The position numbers were made by a program, and so were the translations under genes. Below, in pieces: positions 34,874-43,999 of a DNA stretch of 64,000 nucleotides. Each line of letters opens with the position of its first letter. Within the stretch, counting starts at the first letter, position 1. Source of the DNA: Phyllobacterium trifolii (GTDB lineage: Bacteria > Pseudomonadota > Alphaproteobacteria > Rhizobiales > Rhizobiaceae); NCBI RefSeq assembly GCF_014192095.1, contig NZ_JACHXN010000018.1, forward strand, positions 1-64,000. Reading direction: 5' to 3'. The notes under the pieces were generated by a model that was not told the DNA's origin, searched no databases, and was given only the letters and a program-made list of their open reading frames with translations.

Positions 34874-36361
34874 CTAAAAACTCGCTGCAATATATTTGGC
34901 TTCCATGAATTCAGCAATGCCGTGGTGCTGACCGCCCTCGCGGCCAAGCCCGCTCTGCTTGACGCCGCCGAACGGCGCGGCCGGGTCGGATACTAGCCCC
35001 CGGTTCAAGGCGATCATGCCGGCTTCAAGGCGGGAGGAGACACGTAACCCCCGGGCAATGTCGCGGGTGTAAACGTATGCGGCAAGTCCGTATTCGGTAT
35101 CGTTAGCCTGGATTATTGCCTCTTCATCCGTTTCAAAACGGTAGAGAGGTGCAACAGGCCCAAAAATCTCCTCGTGTGCCATATCGGCATCGGCCGGAAC
35201 GTCCGCGAGCACCGTTGGCGGGTAGAAGAAACCAGTCCGCGTGGCCATCTCCCCGCCGCAGAGAACGCGCGCCCCTCTGCCCTTTGCGTCATTGACCAGT
35301 CGGTCGATCTTCTCGACGGCCTTTTGCGTAATCATCGGGCCGCATTCGGTCAGCAAATCGATACCTGCGCCGACATTGAGCGCTTTCATCCGCTCTGTGA
35401 GCGCCTCTGCGAATGCGTCGTAGATGCCAGACTGGATATATAGACGGTTGGCTGCAGTACAAGCTTCGCCGGCATTACGCATCTTTGCGACCATCGCGCC
35501 GTCGATCGCAGCGTCCAGGTCGGCGTCGTCGAACACAATGAACGGCGCGTTGCCACCGAGTTCCATCGAGCAGGACACAACGTGCTTGGCTGCTTCTGCA
35601 AGGAGGAGACGTCCGACACCAGTCGACCCTGTAAATGAGAGCTTCCTTACACGCGGATCCGCAAGAACCGCAGCACCAAATGGGGACGGCTCGCTAGTCG
35701 TCAGGACGTTGATGACACCTGGCGGAACGCCGGCTTCCTCGTAAATGGAAGCGAGCGCGTAGGCCGTCAGGGGCGTCTCGCTGGCGGGCTTCAGGATCAC
35801 AGTGCAACCCGCCGCCAATGCAGGCGCGATCTTGCGTGTTGCCATCGCTGCGGGAAAATTCCACGGCGTGATCAACAGGCATATGCCTATTGGTTGATAA
35901 TCCACGATGATCCGATTCGCACCGGATGGCGCGATACCGAACTCGCCAGTAATGCGCACGGCCTCCTCGGCATTCCAGCGAAAGAATTCGGCCGCGTAGG
36001 AAACTTCACTGCGCGCATCACGTAGAGCCTTGCCATTCTCCATGGAAATCAGGGTCGCCAGTTCCTCGGCGCGCTCTGTCATCAGTTCAAAACAGCGACG
36101 CAGGATCTCGGATCGTTTTCGGGGCGAAGTCGCGCTCCACGCAGGGGCTGCAGCCGACGCCGCATCGACGCTTGCGCGAGCATCCTCGACGGTGGCGTCG
36201 GGAACCGTTGCAAGGACGGTTCCGGTGGAAGGATCGATAACGTCGATCTCACGTCCATTCTGCGCAGGTCGCCAAGCTCCATCGATATAAAGGCCGCGCG
36301 CGGCAGCATGAATGTTTGGCAGTTGGCGATCGGGCTGAGGCATCTGTTGTGCAAGGGTCAT
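34874..36361 (-). CDS. NAD(P)-dependent aldehyde dehydrogenase (succinate-semialdehyde dehydrogenase-like)
   Basis: The 495-aa enzyme has the ALDH signatures: ITPWNFPAAM (about 162), LSFTGSTGVGRLLL, the catalytic Glu in SMELGGNAPFIVF and the catalytic Cys in MRNAGEACTAANR. Later EIFGPVAPLYRF is present. Closest in motif style to GabD (class 5). It would oxidise the aldehyde made by the alcohol dehydrogenase encoded 15 bp upstream. The pair suggests alcohol-to-acid oxidation of one substrate. Confidence 0.88.
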   Translation of the reverse strand: MTLAQQMPQPDRQLPNIHAAARGLYIDGAWRPAQNGREIDVIDPSTGTVLATVPDATVEDARASVDAASAAAPAWSATSPRKRSEILRRCFELMTERAEELATLISMENGKALRDARSEVSYAAEFFRWNAEEAVRITGEFGIAPSGANRIIVDYQPIGICLLITPWNFPAAMATRKIAPALAAGCTVILKPASETPLTAYALASIYEEAGVPPGVINVLTTSEPSPFGAAVLADPRVRKLSFTGSTGVGRLLLAEAAKHVVSCSMELGGNAPFIVFDDADLDAAIDGAMVAKMRNAGEACTAANRLYIQSGIYDAFAEALTERMKALNVGAGIDLLTECGPMITQKAVEKIDRLVNDAKGRGARVLCGGEMATRTGFFYPPTVLADVPADADMAHEEIFGPVAPLYRFETDEEAIIQANDTEYGLAAYVYTRDIARGLRVSSRLEAGMIALNRGLVSDPAAPFGGVKQSGLGREGGQHHGIAEFMEAKYIAASF

Positions 36362-36376
36362 TTCAATCCTCAGGGT

Positions 36377-37603
36377 TTAGACTGCGGAAGCGGCTAAGTC
36401 GCCGTCGTAGGCTGCTTGAATGAGACGCTTCATCGCATCGAGATCAAACGATCTCGGGTTGTTTTTGATCAATCTGTCGATGCCAAGCGCCTGCTCTGCG
36501 GTCCAATCAAGCTTGTCGGCGGACAGCCCGAGTTCCGCGAGCGTTCCAGTAATGCCAATGGCGGCAAAGAGCCTGCGGATCTCTTCAATTGCGGCCTTGG
36601 CCATTCTTTCGGTAGCCTCCTCCCATGGCCCGAGGCCAAGGGCAGAACCGATCTGTGCCATTTCGGCCGCTGAGACGGATCGGTTGTAGTTCATCACATA
36701 GGGCATCATAGTCGCGACACCGAGCCCATGGGCGGTATGGGTCAAGGCGCCCGCCGGGTATTGAATGGCGTGGGCAGCTGCAGTCCCTGCGGTGCCAAAT
36801 GCACAGCCTGCCGCTAATGCTCCCATCATCACATCGGCCCTGGCATTTTCGTCGGAGCCGTCCCTGTAAGCCGCTTCCAGACTGCGGCCGAGGAGGGTGA
36901 TGGCGAGCAAAGCGAAATGATCCGTCAGTGCGCTCTTGCCGATGAAGACGTGGTTTTGCGCCAAGTTGGGATCGGCACCGCGTCGTTTAGCAGTGAAGGC
37001 CTCGATCGCATGTGTGAGGGCATCGGCTCCAGCGATGGCGGTTAGTCCTGGCGGACACGACATTGTAAGCTCCGGATCGCAGATAGCAGCTGCGGCAATC
37101 AGATAGGGACTGGATATGCCGACCTTGAGTGTCCTGTCGGGGTCAGATATCACCGCAACCGGTGTGACTTCGGACCCGGTTCCCGCCGTCGTCGGAACGG
37201 CGATGATAGGCAGCGTCGAGCCCGGAACCTTGAACTCCCCGTAATAGTCCTGAAGGCTGCCGCCGTGGCTTAAAAGAAGCGCGGCACATTTTGCCATGTC
37301 CAGGCAACTCCCGCCGCCGATGCCGATCACCATATCTGGCGCGAAAGATTGCGCTTCCTCCACGCAAACGGCAACAGAATCGCGTGGAACGTCCGGGAGG
37401 ACCCGGTCGTGCACCATGATTTCAATTGACGCATTCCTTAGGGCTGCCAGGATCTCGCTGAATACCGGGGTTCCTGCGAACCGCTCATCCGTGCATATCA
37501 GCGCCCGCCTGCCAAGTCGCGTGGCGACGGCGGGCAAAGCGTGCCGCTGTCCCTTGCCGAACAGGATTTCTTTTGGAAGCCGGATGGCGGCAAACAGGGT
37601 CAT
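36377..37603 (-). CDS. Iron-containing (group III) alcohol dehydrogenase
   Basis: The 408-aa enzyme shows the group III ADH features: IGIGGGSCLDMAKCAALL (NAD-binding Gly-rich loop), PTTAGTGSEVTPVAVI, metal ligands in ADALTHAIEAFT (D, H) and in HAIQYPAGALTHTAHGLGVA (two His). It oxidises an alcohol to an aldehyde with NAD. An in-frame TTG lies 6 bases upstream at 37609, but ATG at 37603 has better spacing from AAAGGA. It heads the ADH-ALDH-esterase unit and is divergent from the GntR gene. Confidence 0.88.
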   Translation of the reverse strand: MTLFAAIRLPKEILFGKGQRHALPAVATRLGRRALICTDERFAGTPVFSEILAALRNASIEIMVHDRVLPDVPRDSVAVCVEEAQSFAPDMVIGIGGGSCLDMAKCAALLLSHGGSLQDYYGEFKVPGSTLPIIAVPTTAGTGSEVTPVAVISDPDRTLKVGISSPYLIAAAAICDPELTMSCPPGLTAIAGADALTHAIEAFTAKRRGADPNLAQNHVFIGKSALTDHFALLAITLLGRSLEAAYRDGSDENARADVMMGALAAGCAFGTAGTAAAHAIQYPAGALTHTAHGLGVATMMPYVMNYNRSVSAAEMAQIGSALGLGPWEEATERMAKAAIEEIRRLFAAIGITGTLAELGLSADKLDWTAEQALGIDRLIKNNPRSFDLDAMKRLIQAAYDGDLAASAV

Positions 37604-38092
37604 TGTCAATGTCCTTTGGCAGAGAATTTATCGAAAGATTAGGAGCGCGAAGGTTGTCTCCCACGCGGTCGGAGTTTGAAGTCATCTCGCATTGCTTATG
37701 CGAGGGGATTGGACCCGCCGCAGCGGGGCAGGGGTGAGTGCGCGGTCTTTGAAGCTTGGGCGCCTGATCAGATCAGACCAAACCGATCCCTCGGGTCGGA
37801 CGCGGGTCTGGATTGCGTCAAGCTTCTTCCGTTGTGCGACGGCTTGGCCTCCAGCATTGGACGATTTGAACCACCGGTGAATCTGCCAGCTCCGTAACAC
37901 GCAGACACGTTGGATCCGATCTCGCTCAAAACAGAACGAGCCGTTGCTTACAAAGGCGTGCCCTCCTGAAACTTTTAGGGGCAATAGCCCCGTATTTTTC
38001 ATCGCAAAACTCCCGATATAAAATCCTATAGGATATAGTATTGCATATCGCTCAGCATCGTGTTAGCGATTGGTGATGTCAAGAGGCAAAAA
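37604..38092. other. Divergent regulatory region between ADH and GntR genes
   Basis: No gene is supported in this 490-bp gap. It holds a 12-bp palindrome at 38023-38034, 58 bp before the GntR start. The left part, nearer the ADH gene, is GC-rich with no recognisable motif and may contain decayed sequence. Confidence 0.5.
38023..38034. promoter_or_regulatory. Palindromic operator candidate for the GntR regulator
   Basis: ATCCTATAGGAT is perfectly symmetric and lies in an AT-rich stretch (flanked by ATATAAA and ATATAGTA) that could hold the promoter -10 element. GntR/FCD regulators typically bind short palindromes near their own promoters, so this is the likely autoregulatory and divergon site. 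Confidence 0.55.
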
Positions 38093-38794
38093 ATGCAAAA
38101 CCGAAATTCAATGAATCTCACCGACTCGCCAGATCCGAGCGGGTTTATTCAGCGTGCCAACAGCTTGTCAGGTAGCGTTTACGACGCGATCTTCGCCCAG
38201 TTGATGTCGTTGAAAATAGCGCCTGGATCGCGCATTACAGTCGACAATCTGGTTAGAGAGTTGAATGTTTCGCAAACACCGATTCGGGAAGCGCTTGGCC
38301 GCCTCGAAGGCGAAGGATTGGTCGTAAAGACTCATTTGATTGGATACAGCGCGGCGCCACAAATCGCCCGGCGGAGGTTTGACGAACTTTACCAACTCCG
38401 CCTGCTGCTGGAGCCGGACAGTGCTGCGCGAGCCGCCGCGGCGATGGATAAGGAAAAGCTTGCCGCTCTTCAGACGGCCGCGGGTGTGATGGGGCGTCGC
38501 GAAGGTACCGACGAGCGGCTTCGCTACTCCACGTTCGCGAGGCAAGATGCTTTATTCCATGACAAGATTATGGAAATTGCGGGAAACGAGCTAATCCGGG
38601 AGACGCTTAGTCACCAGCACACGCACTTCCATATCTTCCGCTTGATGTTTCATTCTCGCGTGACAGAGGAAGCGCTGGACGAACACGAAGCCTTGCTCAC
38701 CGCATTCGCGGCAGGTGACGCCCCTGGTGCCGAGAGGGCGATGCGGATCCACCTCGAGCGTTCGCGCGACCGGCTGCTACCGGCATTCGAGTAA
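38093..38794 (+). CDS. GntR-family (FCD/FadR-type) transcriptional regulator
   Basis: The 233-aa protein has an N-terminal winged helix (YDAIFAQLMSLKIAPGSRIT, then LNVSQTPIREALGRLEGEGL) and a helical FCD effector domain with candidate metal/ligand residues (D in RQDALFHDKI, H in QHTHFH, H in DEHEAL). Start 38093 has AGAGG 6 bases upstream. It heads a transport operon and is divergent from the ADH unit, so it probably represses both until an organic acid or sugar acid binds. Confidence 0.88.
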   Translation: MQNRNSMNLTDSPDPSGFIQRANSLSGSVYDAIFAQLMSLKIAPGSRITVDNLVRELNVSQTPIREALGRLEGEGLVVKTHLIGYSAAPQIARRRFDELYQLRLLLEPDSAARAAAAMDKEKLAALQTAAGVMGRREGTDERLRYSTFARQDALFHDKIMEIAGNELIRETLSHQHTHFHIFRLMFHSRVTEEALDEHEALLTAFAAGDAPGAERAMRIHLERSRDRLLPAFE

Positions 38795-38804
38795 GGACCT
38801 GAAG

Positions 38805-40385
38805 ATGTCCAGTGTCTTAAGCATCGAAAGAGAGGGGGAGAGGGTTGCGGCGCAAAAGGCCAATCCCCTTCGCCACTCTCTCCTGCGCGCCGAAGGTGTC
38901 TCCAAACAGTACGGACCGGTCACGGTGTTGTCCGACGTTACGCTCGATATATTGCCGGGTGAGATCCATGCGATCATCGGCGAGAACGGAGCGGGTAAAT
39001 CGACGTTCATGCGGCTTTTGTCAGGCTATATCGAGCCGACCGCCGGAACACTGGCGCTTGATGGTGAGCATGTTCGGTTTGCAAAGCCTGAGCAGGCTCA
39101 AGATGCCGGCATTGCCCTTGTCCACCAAGAAATTTTGCTGGCCGAAGCACTGACTGTCGCGGAAAATCTGTTTCTTGGCCGCGAGTTGATGCGAAATGGC
39201 GTCGTCGATGACCGGACGATGCGGCGTCTTGCGACGGAAAAACTTGCCGAACTCGGTTGTCTGGTGTCACCGAACGCTCTTGTGCGAAACATCACGCTGG
39301 CGGATCGACAACTTGTCCAGATTGCACGCGCGCTTCTGGACGACTACAGGATCGTCATCTTCGACGAGCCGACCGCTGTCCTCACGGGGGAAGAGGTCGA
39401 AAGACTGCTTGCCATTATTCTGCAGCTGAAGGAGCAGGGCGCAGCAGTCCTATACATCAGCCATCGTCTCGATGAGGTGCAGCGGCTGGCCGACAAGGTG
39501 ACGGTTCTGCGTGACGGCAAAAAGATCGGCACCTATCCCGGTCGCACTCTCGGCCAGATGGATATGGCGCGCCTCATGGTCGGCCGAGATCTCGCTGCCC
39601 TCTATCCAGAAAAGCGCGCCAAAGCCGCGGGCGAGGCGATGTTAACGGTGCGCGACCTGTCCGTTCCAGGGTTCGCCAAAAACGTCTCGTTCCAGGCTCA
39701 CAAATCAGAGATTCTCGGTTTCGCCGGAATGATCGGCGCTGGCCGCACCGAGCTCTTCGAGGGCATCATGGGGCTGCGTCCGGCAACCGGCACCGTCGAA
39801 CTCGAAGGCAAGCCGATCAATATCCGTTCGCCTCGCGCGGTGCTCGATGCCGGTATTGGTTACCTCACGGAGGACCGCAAGGGGAAAGGTCTTTTGCTTC
39901 ACGAACGGCTGGCGCCCAATCTGACGCTTTCGGCACTAACCCGCTTTCACCCGGGCATTTTCCTGCGGCGATCGCGTGAGCAGGATGCCTTGAGGGCCGC
40001 GGTTGAACAGTATGACATCCGGCTTAAGAGCTTCGGGGTGAAGGCCGGACAGCTTTCCGGCGGCAACCAGCAGAAACTGCTGCTTGCCAAGGTCCTGCTC
40101 ATCACTCCATCCGTCGTTGTCATCGACGAACCGACGCGGGGTATCGATATCGCCAACAAGGCCCAGATCTACGCCTTCATTCAAAGCCTAGTGACTGAAG
40201 GGAAGGCGTGCATCGTCATCTCTTCGGAAATGCAGGAGTTGATCGGTATCTGCGATCGGATCCTGGTGATGCGGGAAGGACGCCTAAGAGGAGAGGTCTC
40301 GGGCGACGCTATGACGGAACATAATGTAGCGCTTCTGGCGACAAGCGACGCCGCGGCCGACGGCAACGTGGGAGGAAGAAAATGA
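38805..40385 (+). CDS. Sugar ABC transporter ATP-binding protein, two ABC domains (RbsA type)
   Basis: The 526-aa protein has a first ABC module with GENGAGKST and IVIFDEPTAVLTG, and a second with [24 protein letters not shown] and [14 protein letters not shown]. This is a CUT2 importer ATPase, about 30 residues longer at the N-terminus than the first one in this window. Start 38805 has AAGGA 8 bases upstream and lies 10 bp after the GntR stop. Its stop overlaps the permease start by ATGA. Confidence 0.9.
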   Translation: MSSVLSIEREGERVAAQKANPLRHSLLRAEGVSKQYGPVTVLSDVTLDILPGEIHAIIGENGAGKSTFMRLLSGYIEPTAGTLALDGEHVRFAKPEQAQDAGIALVHQEILLAEALTVAENLFLGRELMRNGVVDDRTMRRLATEKLAELGCLVSPNALVRNITLADRQLVQIARALLDDYRIVIFDEPTAVLTGEEVERLLAIILQLKEQGAAVLYISHRLDEVQRLADKVTVLRDGKKIGTYPGRTLGQMDMARLMVGRDLAALYPEKRAKAAGEAMLTVRDLSVPGFAKNVSFQAHKSEILGFAGMIGAGRTELFEGIMGLRPATGTVELEGKPINIRSPRAVLDAGIGYLTEDRKGKGLLLHERLAPNLTLSALTRFHPGIFLRRSREQDALRAAVEQYDIRLKSFGVKAGQLSGGNQQKLLLAKVLLITPSVVVIDEPTRGIDIANKAQIYAFIQSLVTEGKACIVISSEMQELIGICDRILVMREGRLRGEVSGDAMTEHNVALLATSDAAADGNVGGRK

Positions 40386-41374
40386 CAATTATGGCGAGTT
40401 CGACGGCGATCCGGCCTGAACGGGAATGGAATATCGGCTGGACAGATGTAGGCCCCTTTGTCGCTCTCATCGTGCTGATGCTGATCGGGTTTCTGATAAA
40501 TCCCGATTTTCTTTCGGCAACAAACCTCGGCAATGTCATCACCAGAAGCGCTTTCATTGCCATCATCGCCGTTGGGGCGACATTCGTGATCTCATCTGGA
40601 GGATTGGATCTTTCGGTCGGATCAATGGCCGCCTTCATTACCGGGATAACCATCCTGTTCATGAACAGGATGGCACCGGAATGGGGTATAATGGCAATCC
40701 CGGCCGGAATGATGGTGGCGATTGTCGTCGGCCTTTTTTGTGGACTGATGAACGGCCTCATAGTTACAATCGGCAGGATCGAGCCATTCATTGCCACGCT
40801 CGGCACGATGGGCATCTTCAGGGCGCTGATCACCTACATGTCCGACGGGGGCTCAATCCCTATCGATCGCAGCCTTCGCGATGCCTATCGCCCCGTTTAC
40901 TTTGGCACGTTTGCAGGGATACCGCTGCCGATCATCATCTCGGTGGCAGTCGCTGCAGTTGCCTCCTTCATTCTTTACAAGATGAAATACGGAAGAAAAT
41001 GCGCGGCTGTTGGGGCTAACGAGGATGTCGCGCGCTACTCAGGCATTTCGATAATCAAGACACGCACTATCGCATACGCCATTCAGGGCACATGCGTCGC
41101 TGTCGCCGCAATATGCTATGTGCCTCGCCTCGGCGCTGCAACGCCGACAACGGGGGTACTTTGGGAGCTGCAGGTTATTACCGCGGTTGTTATCGGCGGA
41201 ACGGCTCTCCGTGGAGGCAAGGGCCATGTTTGGGGGACGGTGGCGGGTGCCGTCATTCTTGAGCTCATTGCCAACCTCATGGTGTTGTCTGACTTCGTCT
41301 CGGAATATCTCGTGGCAGGTGTCCAAGGGGTCATCATCATCATCGCCATGCTTATCCAACGGTTTTCGAAATAA
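40382..41374 (+). CDS. Sugar ABC transporter permease (RbsC type)
   Basis: The 330-aa inner-membrane protein has multiple hydrophobic helices and the CUT2 marks SSGGLDLSVGSMAAF (about 76) and TAVVIGGTALRGGKGH (about 268). GGGAGGAA precedes the ATG, which lies in the ATGA overlap with the ATPase gene. A second in-frame ATG four codons in is also possible. It forms the channel of the second importer. Confidence 0.9.
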   Translation: MTIMASSTAIRPEREWNIGWTDVGPFVALIVLMLIGFLINPDFLSATNLGNVITRSAFIAIIAVGATFVISSGGLDLSVGSMAAFITGITILFMNRMAPEWGIMAIPAGMMVAIVVGLFCGLMNGLIVTIGRIEPFIATLGTMGIFRALITYMSDGGSIPIDRSLRDAYRPVYFGTFAGIPLPIIISVAVAAVASFILYKMKYGRKCAAVGANEDVARYSGISIIKTRTIAYAIQGTCVAVAAICYVPRLGAATPTTGVLWELQVITAVVIGGTALRGGKGHVWGTVAGAVILELIANLMVLSDFVSEYLVAGVQGVIIIIAMLIQRFSK

Positions 41375-41431
41375 TCCGCGTCCGGACCGCGCGGGTTCCT
41401 AATTGTTGAGTCCGAATTCTGGGAGGAAAGA

Positions 41432-42382
41432 ATGTCTACTACGAAATGGATTGCGGCTGCCGCCGTGGGTGCACTACTGATCGCCGGCCAGGCGCTGGCT
41501 GCCGACAAGAAGGTTGTTGCGGTATCGATACCGGCAGCCGACCACGGCTGGACGGCCGGCATCGTCTATCATGCACAGGCTGCCGCCAAGGAAATCAACG
41601 CCGCCTTTCCGAATGTTGAAGTCATCGTGAAGACTTCACCGTCAGCGTCGGCTCAGGTGAGCGCCTTGGAGGATCTCTCGGCAGGGCGTAAGCTCGACGC
41701 GCTGGTGATTTTGCCATATACCTCTGAGGAACTGACGACGCCCGTCAAGGCTGTCAAGGACGCGGGCACTTTCATCACCGTCGTCGACCGAGGTTTGAAT
41801 GACTCGTCGATCCAGGACCTGTACCTTGCCGGTGACAACATCGCCGTGGGACGAAACACCGCAAAGTTCCTGATCGACAGACTTGAAGGTAAGGGCAATC
41901 TCGTCGTCCTGCGTGGTATCCCTACCGTCATCGATGACGAACGCATCAAGGGTTTCCAGGATGCGATCCAAGGCACCGATCTGAAGGTATTGGATATACA
42001 GTATGCAAACTGGAACAGCGATGAAGCCTTCAAATTAATGCAGGACTATCTCGCAAAGTATCCACAGATTGATGCGGTGTGGGCCAATGACGACGACATG
42101 CTTCTTGGCGTGCTCGAAGCCGTGAAACAATCGGGGCGCAAGGATATCAAACTGGCGCTCGGGGGTAACGGCATGAAGGACATCGTCAAGAAGGTCATCG
42201 ACGGCGATGCCATGACACCCGTAGAAACACCTTATCCACCGGCCATGATCAAGACGGCAATCTACATGACTGTCGCCAACATCGTCGGCCAGGCGCCTGT
42301 GCGCGGAACTGTAAAACTCGATGCGCCGCTGATCACCCAGGAGAACGCGAAGGAGTATTACTTTCCGGATTCACCGTTCTGA
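41432..42382 (+). CDS. Ribose-type ABC transporter substrate-binding protein
   Basis: The 316-aa periplasmic protein has a signal peptide (MSTTKWIAAAAVGALLIAGQ, cleaved after ALA near residue 23) and the type I binding-protein fold: VVAVSIPAADHGWTAGIVYH, VVDRGLND, and AVWANDDDMLLGVLEAVKQ. It captures the solute for the second importer. GGGAGGAA lies 5 bases before the ATG. Here the binding protein is the third transport gene, whereas in the first cluster it is the first. Confidence 0.9.
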   Translation: MSTTKWIAAAAVGALLIAGQALAADKKVVAVSIPAADHGWTAGIVYHAQAAAKEINAAFPNVEVIVKTSPSASAQVSALEDLSAGRKLDALVILPYTSEELTTPVKAVKDAGTFITVVDRGLNDSSIQDLYLAGDNIAVGRNTAKFLIDRLEGKGNLVVLRGIPTVIDDERIKGFQDAIQGTDLKVLDIQYANWNSDEAFKLMQDYLAKYPQIDAVWANDDDMLLGVLEAVKQSGRKDIKLALGGNGMKDIVKKVIDGDAMTPVETPYPPAMIKTAIYMTVANIVGQAPVRGTVKLDAPLITQENAKEYYFPDSPF

Positions 42383-42394
42383 ACATTCACTAAC

Positions 42395-42414
42395 GAGGCG
42401 GCGCACGCCGCCTC
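42395..42414 (+). promoter_or_regulatory. Intergenic stem-loop after the second binding-protein gene
   Basis: GAGGCGGC and GCCGCCTC form a perfect 8-bp stem around GCAC, with no U-run. It lies between the binding-protein and PfpI-like genes and probably stabilises the upstream mRNA end or lowers read-through. Confidence 0.6.
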
Positions 42415-42437
42415 AACCTATCCAAGAGGAGCAAATC

Positions 42438-43052
42438 ATGCCAGGCAAGAAGATACTGATGCTGACCGGTGAGTTCACCGAGGAATATGAAATTTTCGTC
42501 TATCAGCAGGCGATGGAAGCCGTCGGACACACGGTGCATGTAATCTGCCCCGACAAGAAAGCTGGCGACCTGATCAAGACATCACTGCACGATTTCGAAG
42601 GAGATCAGACCTATACCGAAAAGCTCGGTCACCTCTTCACTATCAACAAGACTTTCTCGGAGGCCGAGGCGCAGCTTGACCAATACCATGCCGTCTACGC
42701 TGCAGGCGGGCGCGGCCCTGAATATATCCGGACCGACAAGCGCGTGCAGGCGATCGTCCGGCACTTTCATGATAAGCAGAAACCAATCTTTACGATTTGC
42801 CACGGCGTGCAGATTCTTATTGCGGTGGATGGCGTCGTACGCGGCAAAAAAGTAGGCGCGCTGGGCGCTTGCGAGCCGGAGGTAACGCTTGCAGGCGGCA
42901 CCTACGTCGATCTGTCGCCGACAGAAGCCTATGTTGATGGCACGATGGTGTCCGCCAAGGGTTGGACCGCACTGGCAGCCTTTATCAGGGAATGCCTCAA
43001 AGTGCTGGGAACGGAAATCCACCACAGCGAAGACGTTGCGAAAGCTGCGTGA
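42438..43052 (+). CDS. DJ-1/PfpI-family protein
   Basis: The 204-aa cytoplasmic protein has the DJ-1/PfpI fold with the nucleophile elbow PIFTICHGVQ (Cys near 121) and AAGGRGPEYIR before it. Family members act as deglycases, glyoxalases, isomerases or chaperones. AAGAGGAG lies 6 bases before the ATG. As the last gene of the ABC operon it may process a reactive carbonyl or sugar acid derived from the imported compound; this is an inference from position. Confidence 0.85.
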   Translation: MPGKKILMLTGEFTEEYEIFVYQQAMEAVGHTVHVICPDKKAGDLIKTSLHDFEGDQTYTEKLGHLFTINKTFSEAEAQLDQYHAVYAAGGRGPEYIRTDKRVQAIVRHFHDKQKPIFTICHGVQILIAVDGVVRGKKVGALGACEPEVTLAGGTYVDLSPTEAYVDGTMVSAKGWTALAAFIRECLKVLGTEIHHSEDVAKAA

Positions 43053-43079
43053 CAGCTTGCTGGAGTTCACAAGGAACAG

Positions 43080-43110
43080 CGGATGGCCATCCAAAATGGG
43101 ACGCCATCCG
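43080..43110 (+). terminator. Probable terminator hairpin of the second ABC operon
   Basis: CGGATGGC pairs with GCCATCCG (8 bp) across a loop of about 14 bases, 28 bp after the PfpI-like stop. Only a short T-containing stretch follows (CCCCTTGTTTG), so it is a weak intrinsic terminator. Confidence 0.5.
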
Positions 43111-43194
43111 GCCCCTTGTTTGACACTGTTTTGAACACTCAGGGTTTTCCATTAGTATTCGACAAGGCTTGTTGCCTCACTCGGTGGCAACGTT

Positions 43195-43344
43195 TTAAGC
43201 ACTAATACGCGTTGAGGCCGCTCTCATGCCAGAGCGGAAAGATGTTCTTCCACTAGGTTCCGCAACGCGGGCAGCGGCTGCCTCAAGCTCACTCTTCAGT
43301 AGTGTGACTTCAGGCGCTTTAGATGGGCCGAAACTTTCTCCCAT
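43195..43344 (-). CDS. Possible 49-aa orphan protein
   Basis: An ATG frame reads MGESFGPSKAPEVTLLKSEL followed by EAAAARVAEPSGRTSFRSGM. The amphipathic helix in the middle looks protein-like, but there is no clear ribosome binding site and no recognised family. It may be chance. Confidence 0.25.
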   Translation of the reverse strand: MGESFGPSKAPEVTLLKSELEAAAARVAEPSGRTSFRSGMRAASTRISA

Positions 43345-43395
43345 TGAGGTTCGAAGAAAGCTAACCTGAGATAGAAAGACCGTCGAAGTGGTCTT

Positions 43396-43644
43396 TTGTT
43401 ACGTCACATATGGCTCGGCATAGACTTGTTCGAGCAAGTGGCTGTGCCATCGCTTGGGGATAGAAATGCTCGTTTCGCTTTTTATTGTCTGCTACTTAGC
43501 CACACAGAAATTTGGATTGGCCGGGGCGCTGAGTACAGCAGGGTAACCAGTCCGAAGATGTATTGGTTCGGCATGGCCTTCGGCGCGTTCAGCATCCTGC
43601 TTCCGACGTTTATCCTGTGGCTGACCGAGTGCGGAGCGCATTGA
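43396..43644 (+). CDS. Possible small membrane protein, 82 aa
   Basis: The frame ends with MYWFGMAFGAFSILLPTFIL, a convincing single membrane helix, followed by WLTECGAH. The N-terminal half is less protein-like and no ribosome binding site supports the first ATG, so the true start may be internal, near residue 55, or it may be a remnant. Confidence 0.3.
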   Translation: MLRHIWLGIDLFEQVAVPSLGDRNARFAFYCLLLSHTEIWIGRGAEYSRVTSPKMYWFGMAFGAFSILLPTFILWLTECGAH

Positions 43645-43795
43645 CGCCGCGCCTTTGCGTTGAATCTCAGATTCACGCATTCGTGCTTCCCAGCCCTCAG
43701 GCAGTCAAATGTTACCTGAGGCGTACCTCGGAGGCAAAATGCTCCAGCGGTGATTTTCCGCTGATTCAAATCGCTTGATGATTTCAGTGAGTTGA

Positions 43796-43872
43796 TGGCG
43801 CGCCCGAAAGGATTCGAACCTCTGACCCCCAGATTCGTAGTCTGGTGCTCTATCCAGCTGAGCTACGGGCGC
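43796..43872 (-). tRNA. tRNA-Arg(ACG)
   Basis: The minus strand gives a 77-nt tRNA with CCA encoded: acceptor GCGCCCG/CGGGCGC, D arm GCTC...GAGC, anticodon stem CCAGA/TCTGG with loop CTACGAA (anticodon ACG), and GGTTCGAATCC in the T arm. It has no intron. It decodes CGU, CGC and CGA after deamination of A34 to inosine. Confidence 0.97.
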
Positions 43873-43999
43873 GTGCCACAGATGCGCGTTAGTCTGCGCA
43901 GCGCGGTTGGTAATCGGTTGAGCTATGAATTGCAAGCAGCTTCGCTCAAAAAACCTCAACTATTTTCAGATGGATTGCAGGCTGCGGTTTCTTTGAAGG

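Larger units (their letters stand above)
43053..43795. other. Gene-poor stretch before tRNA-Arg(ACG)
   Basis: Only weak coding candidates are seen: a 49-codon minus frame (43195-43344) and an 82-codon plus frame (43396-43644). A hairpin near 43080 probably ends the upstream operon. The rest has no recognised feature. Confidence 0.45.
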
